Counted from the first letter of the stretch, positions 34,701 to 43,558 are shown. The stretch is DNA of 64,000 nt from Halieaceae bacterium UBA5044 (GCA_002416125.1 DIBU01000006.1:192977-256976), one strand, 5' to 3'. Notes: generated by a model not told the origin, from the letters alone. A program made the numbers and translations.

Positions 34701-34873
34701 AAGCCGCCCTCGTCTACGGGCTTGCTCACCGCGCCGTCCAGTACCACGGTCAGCCCCGCTGCGGAGACCCCATCGCGGCTGACCTGTACCACAAGTTCAT
34801 CGGCTGCCTGCACGATAACACTGGAACAAATGAGGATGGCTGCGGCGCCGATATGAGAAAACGATGGTTTCAT
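31793..34873 (-). CDS. TonB-dependent outer-membrane receptor with carboxypeptidase-like N-domain
   Basis: A 1026-residue outer-membrane transporter. The signal peptide is MKPSFSHIGAAAILICSSVIVQA. A first beta-rich region is followed by a CarboxypepD_reg-like domain (GRITGRVESGGQPVAGAVVALGGG...TTDENGRYQLEAPRG), a TonB box (EEVTVIA), the plug (VIRVPSVTVQDDQFVFIRGLGDRYVSSTLNGATLPSTNP) and a large 22-strand-type barrel ending in Phe (VKAGFDWQF). Such receptors import large, scarce substrates with TonB energy. No FecR/sigma pair is adjacent. Substrate unknown; the paired lipoprotein may help capture it. Confidence 0.9.
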   Translation of the reverse strand: MKPSFSHIGAAAILICSSVIVQAADELVVQVSRDGVSAAGLTVVLDGAVSKPVDEGGFVYFDLSSGAHSVQILDGGRTLHSFRFNTADGQLADVLVTLGADSEASASVESYFAAETAAQRSRATTGRITGRVESGGQPVAGAVVALGGGVERTATTDENGRYQLEAPRGIYSLTISHPDLGTQNIEEYRVIANAEKQSNFVLRSAASQSLAIGVPQIEEVTVIASLPAGGMQESERFATNVINTLDVEQLARFGDTDVAASVIRVPSVTVQDDQFVFIRGLGDRYVSSTLNGATLPSTNPTKRSVPLDLFPSSMVEQLDIRKSYLASMPGESTGGNLEINTRTFPNERGGSVSLQLGYVDGVTLDDAYVDPASGDFDVFGWDDGARQRPAIAYAVSQALKYSEFYGPAVERELGKLGANAITDGFQYDTETATPDLSMGANYGDVFDLPDWGAEFGYFVAGNYKNERGVRKDGIRRTYGGLNASMVLDDYRFEQFDNDVDASGLLSLGLNMGASSFTSNTVLSRVTSESVRVEEGFDGDELNPSISWSIEWEERQFISQQLAGEHILGDEESWTLNWQLTGSRAERYAPDRRDVRFDLQGDDGIYNLQVPELTRRYDDLVDDNLDGSVDVNYLFSNGALESSLSFGVNGISRERDSDSDTYGFGGGLLAIDDNAPNLDVSDVVNSETITGIPSTGFTFQDKTLPSDSYDAELDLNSVYFSYDALWNLKYQLVVGLRYEEFEQITDTFSLSGDQGPEQSVLAEDSLLPTLSFNWFITDDQQLRFAMSRTVARPDFKETSNATFYDREFNFRVRGNPNLQVSDVTNYDVRWEKYWSDQESLSIALFYKDMKDPIERVVQPASGTAGNSRTFQNAESAEILGVEIDGRKDFALDDSFTRSVFLATNASLIDSEVTLQNASTRSLQGAPDYTFNLIVGYDDIASGHELTLLLNQSGETIVDVGVSGQPDVILEPRMDVNLVYRYSLSDTFTFRVKLENLLDSELEFTQGGNVFQSYKRGYEVKAGFDWQF

Positions 34874-35048
34874 TCTTGCTTCCCGATGCATGAGCAACAT
34901 TCGAGACGGTGCTGCGATCAGCGCGCCGGCTCAGGACAGGGGCAAGAATAAGGTGGGTAAATGACAGTTGTGTTATCGATATATGACGTTTTTGTTGCAC
35001 TGAATATCGACCAGGGCGACTCGTCACCACGCCTGATCGGTCAAGAAA

Positions 35049-35077
35049 ACTTCATCGCTCTGTAGCCAGACTGCAAC
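35049..35077 (+). promoter_or_regulatory. Weak PhoB-box-like array upstream of the OlsF-like operon
   Basis: Three imperfect 7-base units at an 11-base period: ACTTCAT (35049-35055), CTGTAGC (35060-35066), CTGCAAC (35071-35077). Each matches 4 of 7 positions of the PhoB consensus CTGTCAT. The period is right but the match is poor. Listed because ornithine-lipid synthesis is often phosphate-controlled. Confidence 0.2.
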
Positions 35078-35123
35078 AGCAGCCATGCACCTTTGCCATC
35101 AAACCGCACACGGAGATGCTCCC

Positions 35124-35312
35124 ATGCAGACAGACAAGTTTCGTTCGTCATTGACTCAGAAAGAGCGGGAACGACGTGAAATACAGCGCCAGATTGACCA
35201 CTTCATCCAGCGAGGTGGACGCATCGCCGTTATTGAACAGGCGCAGGGGCGCAGTGCGCGCTACACCTGGCAGCGAGACCATGATGAGGCCCTGACACTG
35301 TTCTACTCCTGA
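35124..35312 (+). CDS. Small charged protein upstream of the OlsF-like gene
   Basis: A 62-residue hydrophilic protein: a helical, Arg/Glu/Gln-rich start (LTQKERERREIQRQIDHF) then FIQRGGRIAVI at 27-37. This FxxxGGxIxxI pattern resembles that in the small protein at 11856 and in SutA-like regulators. The ATG at 35124 follows CGGAGATGCTCCC. The stop lies 16 bases before the acyltransferase start, so it is probably the first gene of that operon. A regulatory role is inference. Confidence 0.6.
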   Translation: MQTDKFRSSLTQKERERREIQRQIDHFIQRGGRIAVIEQAQGRSARYTWQRDHDEALTLFYS

Positions 35313-35328
35313 CGGGAGCCCGTGCCAC

Positions 35329-37068
35329 ATGCTGGATGTACAAGAGATTCTGCAGACGCATTATCCCCAGTTTGTATCACGCCATAAGCGCCTGGCTCGC
35401 AGCGCCACGCGCTTTCTGGGTTATCTGTTCTACACGCAGCGGTTCGCCCAGTTTTCGCGTGAGCATCCAGAGCTCAGGGGCCTGGAGTTCGTCGATCGCG
35501 TGCTGCAGTACTTCGACTTCACTCTCAAGGTTACGCCGGGTGAGCTGGCTCGGGTACCGGCCTCAGGACGCATTGCTATCGTTGCCAATCACCCCCTGGG
35601 GTCCTTGGACGGGCTCGCGCTCCTGCAGCAGGTGGGGCGCATCAGGCAGGACGTCAAGGTGGTCGCCAACGCGCTCTTGAGCGCGATAAAACCACTGGAG
35701 ACTCTGCTCTTGCCAGTCCATAACATGGGGGGCGGCACTCCAAAGAGAAACCTGCAGCGCATTCGGGAACACCTCGAATCCGAGGGGGTTTTGATTATTT
35801 TTCCCGCGGGCGAGGTGTCCCGCTTCGGCATCAAGGGTGTCAAAGATGGTGAATGGAACCCAGGCTTCATACGCATCGCTGAGTCTGCTCGCGCACCCGT
35901 CTTGCCTGTCTACGTCGCTGGGCGCAATTCCGTGTTCTTTTACAGCCTCTCGTTCCTGTCACGACCCCTCTCAACACTCTGGCTGGTGCGTGAGATGTTC
36001 AAGCAGGAACACAACACGGTCGCAGCGCGCGTGGGAGCGCCGATTCCCTGGGCTAACTATAGCCAGGTGTCCTCTTCTCCTCGTGTTCTGGCGGATCTCT
36101 TCAGACGGCATGTTTATCGTTTGGCACGAAACGCGCGCCCGATCTTCCAGGGTGCTGAGGCAATAGCGGACCCTGAGAATCGCACGTTGCTGCAGCAGGA
36201 AATGGAGACCAGCGAGCTACTCGGCACCACACCGGATGGTATGCAGATTCGTTTGTGCAAAATGGATTCTGCCCCGTGTGTCATGCGCGAGATAGGGCGT
36301 CTGAGAGAGCTGGCATTTCGCGCGCTGGGAGAAGGCTCCGGTCTGCCAAGAGACATCGATCGATTTGATCGCGAGTACCTACAGCTGACACTGTGGGACC
36401 CGAAGGCTCGGGAAATTGCCGGTGCCTATCGGCTCGGTCGCGCACAGAAGCTGGTTGCCTCGGGTGGATTGGGGGCATTGTACTCCCATTCACTGTTTCG
36501 CTTTGGCAGAAGCATGGATACATACCTGCGAGAGGGACTGGAGTTGGGTCGCAGCTTTGTGCAGGCGCACTACCAAACCCGGCACAGCCTGGACTACCTC
36601 TGGCTGGGCATCGGGGCATACCTGCGTCGCTACCCTGGTTGTCGCTATCTGTTCGGGCCCGCGTCCATCAGCCCACTCTACGGGGAACAAGCCACAACCA
36701 TGATCTGCGGATATTATGCCACCTACGGCGCAAACACCGCGCTCTCCGTACAACCACGCCGCCCGTTTCGCCCACAGCAACCCTACACACCCAGCGGTGA
36801 CCAGGAGCAGGATTTGCAGGCACTGCGTCAGCATCTCTCAGGTCTCGGCCTGCAGATTCCGACCCTGTTCAAACATTACGCCAACGTTGCGGAGCCCGAC
36901 GGGATGTGGATGACAGCCTTCAATATTGACCCGACGTTTGGCCACTGTGTCGACGCTTTCGTGATGGTTGACCTCAACCGGCTAAAACCCAAAAAGCGAC
37001 AACGGTATCTGGAGTCGCCGCGACTCTCGCGACCACCACATAACACGGCCCATCAATCATGTCGTTGA
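35329..37068 (+). CDS. OlsF-like bifunctional ornithine-lipid synthase (PlsC-type acyltransferase + OlsB-like GNAT)
   Basis: A 579-residue two-domain protein. The N-terminal half is a PlsC-like acyltransferase with NHPLGSLDG (87-95) and FPAGEVSRF (157-165). The C-terminal half (about 300-520) resembles the OlsB-type N-acyltransferase: IRLCKMDSAPCVMREIGRLRELAFRALG, REIAGAYRLG, ELGRSFVQAHYQ, YLFGPASISPLYG. OlsF proteins make ornithine lipid by N-acylating ornithine with a 3-hydroxyacyl group and then O-acylating it. No separate olsA/olsB pair is seen. The 3' end overlaps the convergent DUF2235 gene by 12 bases. Confidence 0.8.
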   Translation: MLDVQEILQTHYPQFVSRHKRLARSATRFLGYLFYTQRFAQFSREHPELRGLEFVDRVLQYFDFTLKVTPGELARVPASGRIAIVANHPLGSLDGLALLQQVGRIRQDVKVVANALLSAIKPLETLLLPVHNMGGGTPKRNLQRIREHLESEGVLIIFPAGEVSRFGIKGVKDGEWNPGFIRIAESARAPVLPVYVAGRNSVFFYSLSFLSRPLSTLWLVREMFKQEHNTVAARVGAPIPWANYSQVSSSPRVLADLFRRHVYRLARNARPIFQGAEAIADPENRTLLQQEMETSELLGTTPDGMQIRLCKMDSAPCVMREIGRLRELAFRALGEGSGLPRDIDRFDREYLQLTLWDPKAREIAGAYRLGRAQKLVASGGLGALYSHSLFRFGRSMDTYLREGLELGRSFVQAHYQTRHSLDYLWLGIGAYLRRYPGCRYLFGPASISPLYGEQATTMICGYYATYGANTALSVQPRRPFRPQQPYTPSGDQEQDLQALRQHLSGLGLQIPTLFKHYANVAEPDGMWMTAFNIDPTFGHCVDAFVMVDLNRLKPKKRQRYLESPRLSRPPHNTAHQSCR

Positions 37069-38079
37069 ACGCCAGGCACCGCTGCGGCGCGCGAGCCACT
37101 CCACCAGAGATTTAGGCGCGTAGTTGCCCTGCGCATACCGTTCTCGGACGGAGGCATGAAGTACGGCGTCATCGGGAATAGGTCGGCTGTAGCGGCCCAG
37201 GGCACGCCAGAAACGTTGGTAGGAGCGATGTGCGGTCGCCGTGCTGTCCAGCACGAGAGGGTTCAGCAGGTGCGGCTCGAGGCGAAGCCCACTGCGCTCT
37301 GCCTCTTTGGCCATCCAGTGCAGCGGGATATCGCTGAGCCGCTTGCCAGCGTCGTCAGCCGGGTAGCCACCACCGACATCGGCATGCACGCCAGCAAACC
37401 AGACCTGCTGCATATCGGCACTCTCGCTGGGTGCCCACAGTGTGGGTTCGAAATCGCTGCGCTCTTCGTCGATGGACACCGCATGCCGTGCGACCCTCAC
37501 GTTGCTCCCAAGCACGGGATCGTAAAACAGGTCCTTCTCTTCGGCGAAGGCGAGCACACGCGTGGGAATGCCCAGGGCGCCTACCGTGTCCCAAACGCCG
37601 ATGAAATCGACGGTGGCACGCTGCCCGCCAACGGCAAAGCGCTGCCGCCACTGCTCTGAGGTCACTGAACCGGGTGGCGCGTTGCGCTGCTTGTACAGGG
37701 TGAAGGCCTCCGGAATGCGGTTGGCCTCGGAGCGTCGCAGAATGCCGCAGTTGTTGAGCATACCGGCCAGACAGCGCACCGTGTAGGCGCCACGGCTGAA
37801 ACCGAACAGGAACAGGCGGTCTCCCGGGTCGAAATTCTGCACGATGAAGCGGTAGCCATCCTGGATATTCTTGGTCATCCCCAGCCCCGTAACGCCGCCG
37901 CTCGCCTGGGCATAGTAGGAGCCGACACCCCAATCGTAGAAAACCACCTGCCTGCGGCCATTCGCGGCGCGGGGACTGATCGCCCGGGCGATACGCAACA
38001 CATTGGTGGGGTTTTCGTCCTCCGGATCGTTCCAGGTGCCATCGGCACAAATCACGATATGCTTGCCGGACGTCGCCAT
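37057..38079 (-). CDS. DUF2235 alpha/beta hydrolase
   Basis: A 340-residue hydrolase of the DUF2235 (T6SS phospholipase effector Tle1-like) family. It opens with KHIVICADGTWNDPEDENPTNVLRIA, has the nucleophile Ser95 in GFSRGAYTVR, an Asp in FIGVWDTVGALG and a His in AGVHADVGGGYP, which together make a plausible triad. Many family members have no T6SS partner and here none is adjacent, so a housekeeping lipase or esterase is as likely as an effector. No signal peptide. It is convergent with the OlsF-like gene. Confidence 0.85.
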   Translation of the reverse strand: MATSGKHIVICADGTWNDPEDENPTNVLRIARAISPRAANGRRQVVFYDWGVGSYYAQASGGVTGLGMTKNIQDGYRFIVQNFDPGDRLFLFGFSRGAYTVRCLAGMLNNCGILRRSEANRIPEAFTLYKQRNAPPGSVTSEQWRQRFAVGGQRATVDFIGVWDTVGALGIPTRVLAFAEEKDLFYDPVLGSNVRVARHAVSIDEERSDFEPTLWAPSESADMQQVWFAGVHADVGGGYPADDAGKRLSDIPLHWMAKEAERSGLRLEPHLLNPLVLDSTATAHRSYQRFWRALGRYSRPIPDDAVLHASVRERYAQGNYAPKSLVEWLARRSGAWRSTT

Positions 38080-38113
38080 ACTCCCCCCTCGATGTGCACA
38101 GCCGGGCTTGTCC

Positions 38114-38142
38114 TTGCAGTGTACACCCTGTTTGGTTATAAC
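38114..38142 (+). promoter_or_regulatory. Sigma70 promoter of rmf
   Basis: TTGCAG (38114-38119) and TATAAC (38137-38142) are separated by exactly 17 bases. Transcription would start near 38149, giving a leader of nearly 100 bases before the rmf start at 38246. Confidence 0.6.
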
Positions 38143-38245
38143 AGGATGGAGCTTTGCTCCAAATCGATGTTTGCGAGGCCTGTGGCAGTCTGTTTAGATG
38201 GAACTGTGCCCGCAGGGTGCAGAGTTCCAACAGGAGGCAGTATCT

Positions 38246-38449
38246 ATGAGAAGACAGAAACGCGACATGAGTTCCAGGGCGTACGACCGCGGTTATCAAG
38301 CCGGCGTTACGGGCCGGAGTATCGACTTTTGTCCGCACGCCAACGAGGAACACCGTCAGCAGTGGGTATCAGGTTGGCGAGAGGGTCGTGTTGACCAATG
38401 GGACGGCCTGACCGGCGTGTCAGGCGTACACAAACTACGCGTCAGCTGA
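38246..38449 (+). CDS. rmf: Ribosome modulation factor
   Basis: A 67-residue basic protein that dimerises 70S ribosomes into inactive 100S particles in stationary phase. MRRQKRDMSSRAYDRGYQAGVTGRS and QWVSGWREGR are near-perfect RMF signatures, with the conserved CPHANEEHRQQW in the middle. It is about 12 residues longer at the C-terminus than E. coli RMF. The ATG has GGAGG nine bases upstream. It stands alone between the DUF2235 and gdh genes. Confidence 0.93.
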   Translation: MRRQKRDMSSRAYDRGYQAGVTGRSIDFCPHANEEHRQQWVSGWREGRVDQWDGLTGVSGVHKLRVS

Positions 38450-38494
38450 CGCAATGCAGTGTGCAGGGTGCCTCACGGGCCCCCTGCACCGGTT

Positions 38495-41400
38495 TCAGGT
38501 TCGCAGGCTGCTCTGCGCCAGGTCGAGAAGCTCGCGGACAGCTACAGCGAACATCGCGAAATCAGGTGAATCCGTGGTGTGTAGCTCGGTCACCATATCC
38601 TGCCAGCGAGCCAACAGTGCGGCCTGCTGCGCCTCCCAGGTTTCCAGGCATGCCTCGAGGGACCCTTCGGGGGTAAGATAGCGCAGTGCCCCGACAGCCA
38701 GCGTACGCTGCTGCCACTCCAGGTCCTCGAGGTACGTATCGCGCGCCAGCGCCTGCCACTCGTTCTCGATTTTGCTGGCCAGTATCTGCCCACTGAACCA
38801 GTCCAGCTGCAATCGCTCACCCATCTCGAAGTACAGCTCGGCCACGTGCATCAGCGGTGCTTCCGTCTCCCGCGCCGCCTGGATTATGCCCAGGGCAGTG
38901 TAGCCCTGCAGAGCACCTGCCACGGCCTCGGCCAGCGAGGCATCGACACCCGCGTCCTGCCACTGCTGCGACATGGCAAGGTACTGCTCTGCCGCCCGCC
39001 CCCGCAACATGGTCGGTAGCGCCTCGCGCAGCTGCGCGACACCGTCTGCAAATTCGGCAATGGCGCGCGTCGGCGCCATTTCATGGCGTCGATTCCGCAG
39101 CAGCCAGCGGCTGGCACGGCGCACGAGTCGCATCAGGCAATGCATCATGGCCTGTTGCACCGTCGCATCAACCACGTGGTCCAGCGCCTCGATACGCGCC
39201 CATAACTCGTCGATGGCGTAGATGTGCATCACCGCGGTGTAGGCCCTGGCAACATCCGCCACCGGCGCGCCAGTGGCCTTGCGCTGCCGCGGCACAAAAT
39301 TGAATCCCACGCGATTGACGATGTCATTCGCCACCTGGGTACACATGATTTCCCGGCGCAGGCCGTGCTCGGCCACCTCCTCCGGGTAGCGCTGCACCAG
39401 CTGTGCAGGAAACGCAGTAGCCACTGCCGCGGCCAGATGCGGATCCAGACCGAGGTCAGAGGCGATCAGCTCTTCCTTGAGGATGGCCTTGCTGTAAGAC
39501 ACCAGCACTGCCAGCTCGGGTCGCGTCAACCCCTGCCCCTGCGCTCGCCTGTCGGCTAGCTCCTGGTCGGTGGGGATAAACTCCAGCTGCCGGTTGAGCT
39601 TGCCCGCGGCTTCCAGATTGCTGATGTAACGTCGGTATTCGCCGCTGCGCTCCTGCACCTCGGCCTCGGCAAGGCTGATCGCCTGGGTCTGCCGGTAGTT
39701 GTTCTGCAGCACCAATGCCGCCACGCCGTCAGTCATGTCCTCAAGCAGCACGTTGCGCTGTTTGCCGGTAAGGTCGCCACGTTCCACGACGGCATTCAGC
39801 AGGATCTTGATATTGACCTCGTGGTCGGAGCAGTCCACTCCGCCCGCGTTGTCGATAAAGTCGGTGTTGGAACGCCCGCCCGCCAGGCCGTACTCAACCC
39901 GGGCCAGTTGCGTCATGCCGAGGTTGCCGCCCTCGCCAATGACCCGGCAGCGCAGCTCGCTGGCGTTGATACGCAGGCTGTCGTTGGCCTTGTCGCCGAC
40001 GTCCGTGTGGGATTCGCTGCTGGCCTTGACATAGGTGCCGATGCCCCCGTTCCAGAGCAGATCCACCTCTGCGCGCAGCAGGTGCGAGATGAGTTCGTTC
40101 GGGGTCAGCCTGTCGACCGGAATAGCGAATCTCGACTGCATCTGCGGTGATATGAATATCGACTTCGCGCCACGATCGAATATCCCGCCGCCCGCGGATA
40201 TCAGGGTGGTGTCATAGTCGGCCCAACTCGAGCGTGGCAGTGCGAACAGACGCTCGCGCTCGAGATAGCTGGCGGCGGCATCCGGCTCGGGATCGACAAA
40301 TATATGCTGGTGGTTGAAGGCCGCGACAAGGCGTATGTGTGGGGACAGCAACATGCCGTTACCAAACACATCTCCCGCCATATCACCAATGCCCACCACG
40401 GTGAAATCTGTTTGCTGGATATTGATACCCAGCTCACGGAAGTGCCGTTGCACCGACACCCAGGCGCCGCGCGCCGTGATGGCCATTTTCTTGTGGTCAT
40501 AACCGGCGCTGCCGCCGGAGGCAAAGGCATCGCCGAGCCAGAAACCATACTCACGGGCGAGCGCGTTCGCGATGTCGGAGAAGGTGGCCGTGCCCTTGTC
40601 TGCCGCCACCACCAGGTAGGGGTCTTCATCGTCTTTGGCGACTACCAGCGGCGGGCGCAGAATGCCGCCCTCCCCGCGATTGTCGGTAATATCCAGCAGG
40701 CCGCGGATAAATATCTGGTAACAGGCCACACCTTCGGCCTGCACGTCATCCCGCGACATGCCCGGGGCCAGGCACTTGGCAACGAAGCCCCCCTTCGCGC
40801 CCACCGGCACAATCACCGCGTTCTTCACCTGCTGTGCCTTGACCAGGCCAAGCACTTCGGTGCGGAAATCCTCCAGCCGGTCCGACCAGCGCAGTCCGCC
40901 ACGCGCCACTTTGCCACCCCGCAGGTGCACGCCCTCGACACGGGGTGAATAGACGAAGATTTCATACAGCGGCACGGGGCGCGGCACATCGGGTATGTCG
41001 CGCGGGCTCAGTTTGAATGAGAAGTAAGGCTTGAACTTGCCGTCGTTTCCGGGCTGGAAGAAATTGGTGCGCAGGGTTGCCTTGATGACCTTCACATACT
41101 GGCGGATGATCCGGTCCTGCCCGAGGTTCTGAACCTCGTCCAGAGCTGCGAGCACCCTGTCTTCAACGGCCTGCTCCCGCTGATGGCGCCATTCATCGTC
41201 ACCATCGAAGGCCGGCGAAAACCGGGTCAGGAACAGTTCCACCAGACCGCCGGTGATCTGCAGGTGATCCGCCATGGTCTCGGCAATGTAATCCACACTG
41301 TAGGGAAACTGTATCTGCCGCAAATAGCGTGCGTACGCCCGCAACAGCGCGATCTCCCGCCAGCTCAACCGGGTTCCCAGCAGCAGCCGGTTGAAGGAAT

Positions 41401-43339
41401 CGCTTTCAGCCTCGCCGAACCAGACGCGCTCAAAGGCATCCTCGAACTCATCGCGTACCTGCTCGAGGTCGATATTGTCCGACAGAGAATAGCTGAGCGT
41501 GAACTCCTGAATCCAGTACCGGGTATCGTCGGCGGCGCGGATGCCATAGGGCCGCTCGGTAATCACCCTCAGGCCCAGATTCTCGAGGATCGGCAACACA
41601 TCCGACAGCGGCAGGGACTCACCGCGGTGGTAGAGCCGCAGGCGCAGGCGGTCTTCATCCTCTTCGAGCTTGCGCGTCAGGTTCATCCCCAGCTTCTGCC
41701 CGGCACGAAGGCTCAACAGGTGCTTGATATCCAGCACGGCGACGCGAGGATCAAAGTCGTCCCGGTAGCCCGGCGGAAAGCCCGGCCCCAGTTCACGCGC
41801 GTGCTGCTCTCCCAGTTCCTCGCCAAACTCCTCAATCAGGCGCAGCCGCAGCCGGTCTTCCCATGCCAGTGTTGCCTGCACGATCTGCTCCTCAATCTCG
41901 TTGACATCCCACGCCCTGCGCACCGCGGGGTCGACCCGCAGGACAAAGTGACAGCGCACCAGCACCGACTCGGAAAAATAGGTGGTGAACTCCGATTCCT
42001 CGGCGCCCAGCGCGCGACACAGGATGTCCTGCATGACGCAGCGCTGCTGCGTGCTATAGCGATCGCGCGGCATGTAAACCAGGCAGCTGAAGAACTTGCC
42101 GTGTGCATCCCGACGCACAAACAGGCGGGTCTGGCGGCGCTCCTGAATGCGGTTGACGGAAAGTACCGTACTGCGCAGCTCGTCAACACTCGACTGAAAC
42201 AGCTCGTCGCGCGGAAACAGCTCCAGCACGCGAGCGAGTTCCCGGCCATCGTGCTCGCGTGGGTCCAGCCCCGACCCCTCCACCACCTGGGCAACCTTGC
42301 GCCGCAGGATCGGGATCAGGTTTGGGTTCATGGTGTATACCGCCGAGGTGTACAGGCCGATGAACCGGTGCTGGCCCGCCACATCGCCGGCCGCATCGAA
42401 CACCTTGATCTCGATGTAGTCGGGGTAGGCCTGGCGGTGAACGCGGGAGCGTAGTCCGGATTTGGCAAAACTCAGCTGACGCCTGCGCAGTTCCTCGGGC
42501 GACATCGCATGCAGATCCGCTTGCAAATCCTGGGCGCCCCGTGTGTCGCGCTGACGCAGAATGCCCAGGCGCTCGGCGGGATCTTCATTAACCTGGTAGT
42601 CCGGCCCCTCCCGGGTTACCTGCAGGTATTCATAGCCCAGGAATGTCACGCGATCCTGTTGCAGCCAGTCGATAAACCCCAGTGCCTCGCTACGGCTCTC
42701 GTCATCCTGGCCTGCATTGGCGCTGACCGCATCACGCGCCAACTGCAAGCGCTGACGCATTGCCGCAAAGTCGTCGACCACCAGGGCGACTTCCCGCAGG
42801 ATATCCCGCAGGGCATCATGCAATTCACCCAGTTGATCGGGGCGCGAGTGACGGCCGATTTCGAAGAACAGCAGGCTTTCATGGGAAACCCCAGCCGGAT
42901 CGTCGGGCATGGCACCGAGCACTGCCTGCAATTCGCCGCTCCTATCACGAGCGACCAGCAGGTTGCAGCTCGCCAGGGCATGAATGCGGATGTTGCGCTG
43001 GTTCAACTCCCCGCGCACGGACGCCGTGCAAAAAGGCAAGTCCCGACAGAGGATGGCGATTACCGTGCTTTTGCTTTCCCAGCCGTGGTCCTGCAGGGTC
43101 GGGTTGAAAATGCGTACCTTGGGTTCTGGCGCGTCCCAGTCGGCCATGAAGTGAAGCAGGCCGTAGAGCGAGCCGTAGAGGTCATCAATGGATCGGTGCC
43201 GCAGATCCTCCGCGGGGTAGCGGGAAAAGAAATCCTCTGCGAGTTCGTGCAGGGAGGTGCGATCATCCTCAGCGGCCTGCGCGTCAATGCGCGCAGATAG
43301 CTCCCTGAGCAGGTTTCTCTTGAATTCGTCCCACGCCAT
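38495..43339 (-). CDS. gdhB: NAD-specific glutamate dehydrogenase (GDH-180 type)
   Basis: A 1614-residue large-type NAD+-dependent glutamate dehydrogenase that deaminates glutamate to 2-oxoglutarate. It has regulatory ACT-like domains in the N-terminal half. Around residues 770-870 lies the catalytic part (SFKLSPRDIPDVPRPVPLYEIFVYS, GGKVARGGLRWSDR, VPVGAKGGFV), then a Rossmann region (GIGDMAGDVFGNGMLLSP). Length agrees with the class. The ATG at 43339 starts MAWDEFKRNLLRELSARI, which fits the family. A longer frame to 43462 is not homologous. It is divergent from the moxR operon. Amino-acid catabolism fits a marine heterotroph. Confidence 0.95.
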   Translation of the reverse strand: MAWDEFKRNLLRELSARIDAQAAEDDRTSLHELAEDFFSRYPAEDLRHRSIDDLYGSLYGLLHFMADWDAPEPKVRIFNPTLQDHGWESKSTVIAILCRDLPFCTASVRGELNQRNIRIHALASCNLLVARDRSGELQAVLGAMPDDPAGVSHESLLFFEIGRHSRPDQLGELHDALRDILREVALVVDDFAAMRQRLQLARDAVSANAGQDDESRSEALGFIDWLQQDRVTFLGYEYLQVTREGPDYQVNEDPAERLGILRQRDTRGAQDLQADLHAMSPEELRRRQLSFAKSGLRSRVHRQAYPDYIEIKVFDAAGDVAGQHRFIGLYTSAVYTMNPNLIPILRRKVAQVVEGSGLDPREHDGRELARVLELFPRDELFQSSVDELRSTVLSVNRIQERRQTRLFVRRDAHGKFFSCLVYMPRDRYSTQQRCVMQDILCRALGAEESEFTTYFSESVLVRCHFVLRVDPAVRRAWDVNEIEEQIVQATLAWEDRLRLRLIEEFGEELGEQHARELGPGFPPGYRDDFDPRVAVLDIKHLLSLRAGQKLGMNLTRKLEEDEDRLRLRLYHRGESLPLSDVLPILENLGLRVITERPYGIRAADDTRYWIQEFTLSYSLSDNIDLEQVRDEFEDAFERVWFGEAESDSFNRLLLGTRLSWREIALLRAYARYLRQIQFPYSVDYIAETMADHLQITGGLVELFLTRFSPAFDGDDEWRHQREQAVEDRVLAALDEVQNLGQDRIIRQYVKVIKATLRTNFFQPGNDGKFKPYFSFKLSPRDIPDVPRPVPLYEIFVYSPRVEGVHLRGGKVARGGLRWSDRLEDFRTEVLGLVKAQQVKNAVIVPVGAKGGFVAKCLAPGMSRDDVQAEGVACYQIFIRGLLDITDNRGEGGILRPPLVVAKDDEDPYLVVAADKGTATFSDIANALAREYGFWLGDAFASGGSAGYDHKKMAITARGAWVSVQRHFRELGINIQQTDFTVVGIGDMAGDVFGNGMLLSPHIRLVAAFNHQHIFVDPEPDAAASYLERERLFALPRSSWADYDTTLISAGGGIFDRGAKSIFISPQMQSRFAIPVDRLTPNELISHLLRAEVDLLWNGGIGTYVKASSESHTDVGDKANDSLRINASELRCRVIGEGGNLGMTQLARVEYGLAGGRSNTDFIDNAGGVDCSDHEVNIKILLNAVVERGDLTGKQRNVLLEDMTDGVAALVLQNNYRQTQAISLAEAEVQERSGEYRRYISNLEAAGKLNRQLEFIPTDQELADRRAQGQGLTRPELAVLVSYSKAILKEELIASDLGLDPHLAAAVATAFPAQLVQRYPEEVAEHGLRREIMCTQVANDIVNRVGFNFVPRQRKATGAPVADVARAYTAVMHIYAIDELWARIEALDHVVDATVQQAMMHCLMRLVRRASRWLLRNRRHEMAPTRAIAEFADGVAQLREALPTMLRGRAAEQYLAMSQQWQDAGVDASLAEAVAGALQGYTALGIIQAARETEAPLMHVAELYFEMGERLQLDWFSGQILASKIENEWQALARDTYLEDLEWQQRTLAVGALRYLTPEGSLEACLETWEAQQAALLARWQDMVTELHTTDSPDFAMFAVAVRELLDLAQSSLRT

Positions 43340-43558
43340 GCTGCACTGCTCCCGCGCCCTGGGCGACTGCTTTTTTTCTCTTCGCCAGGCCCAGTCTACC
43401 CTAAAGGGCTTCCCGGGCGTGATGTCTGCGGAGGGAACTTTTACACAGCGGCGGGGCTCCAAGGGCTGCGTTGGAGCGGGCGTGAAGTCGCACGGGGGAT
43501 TGGCTACAATACGCGCCCAGCCGCAGACGCGGTAGTGTCATCAACCAAAGGAGACTGC

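Noticed and set aside
34963..34969. A single CTGTCAT (minus strand) as a PhoB box for the receptor gene
   Set aside because: Only one half matches well; the units 11 bases on either side match three positions or fewer of seven, so no box can be called.
38080..38245. A small upstream reading frame from 38198 as the start of rmf
   Set aside because: The extra 16 residues do not match RMF, while the ATG at 38246 has an ideal GGAGG and the canonical MRRQKRD start.
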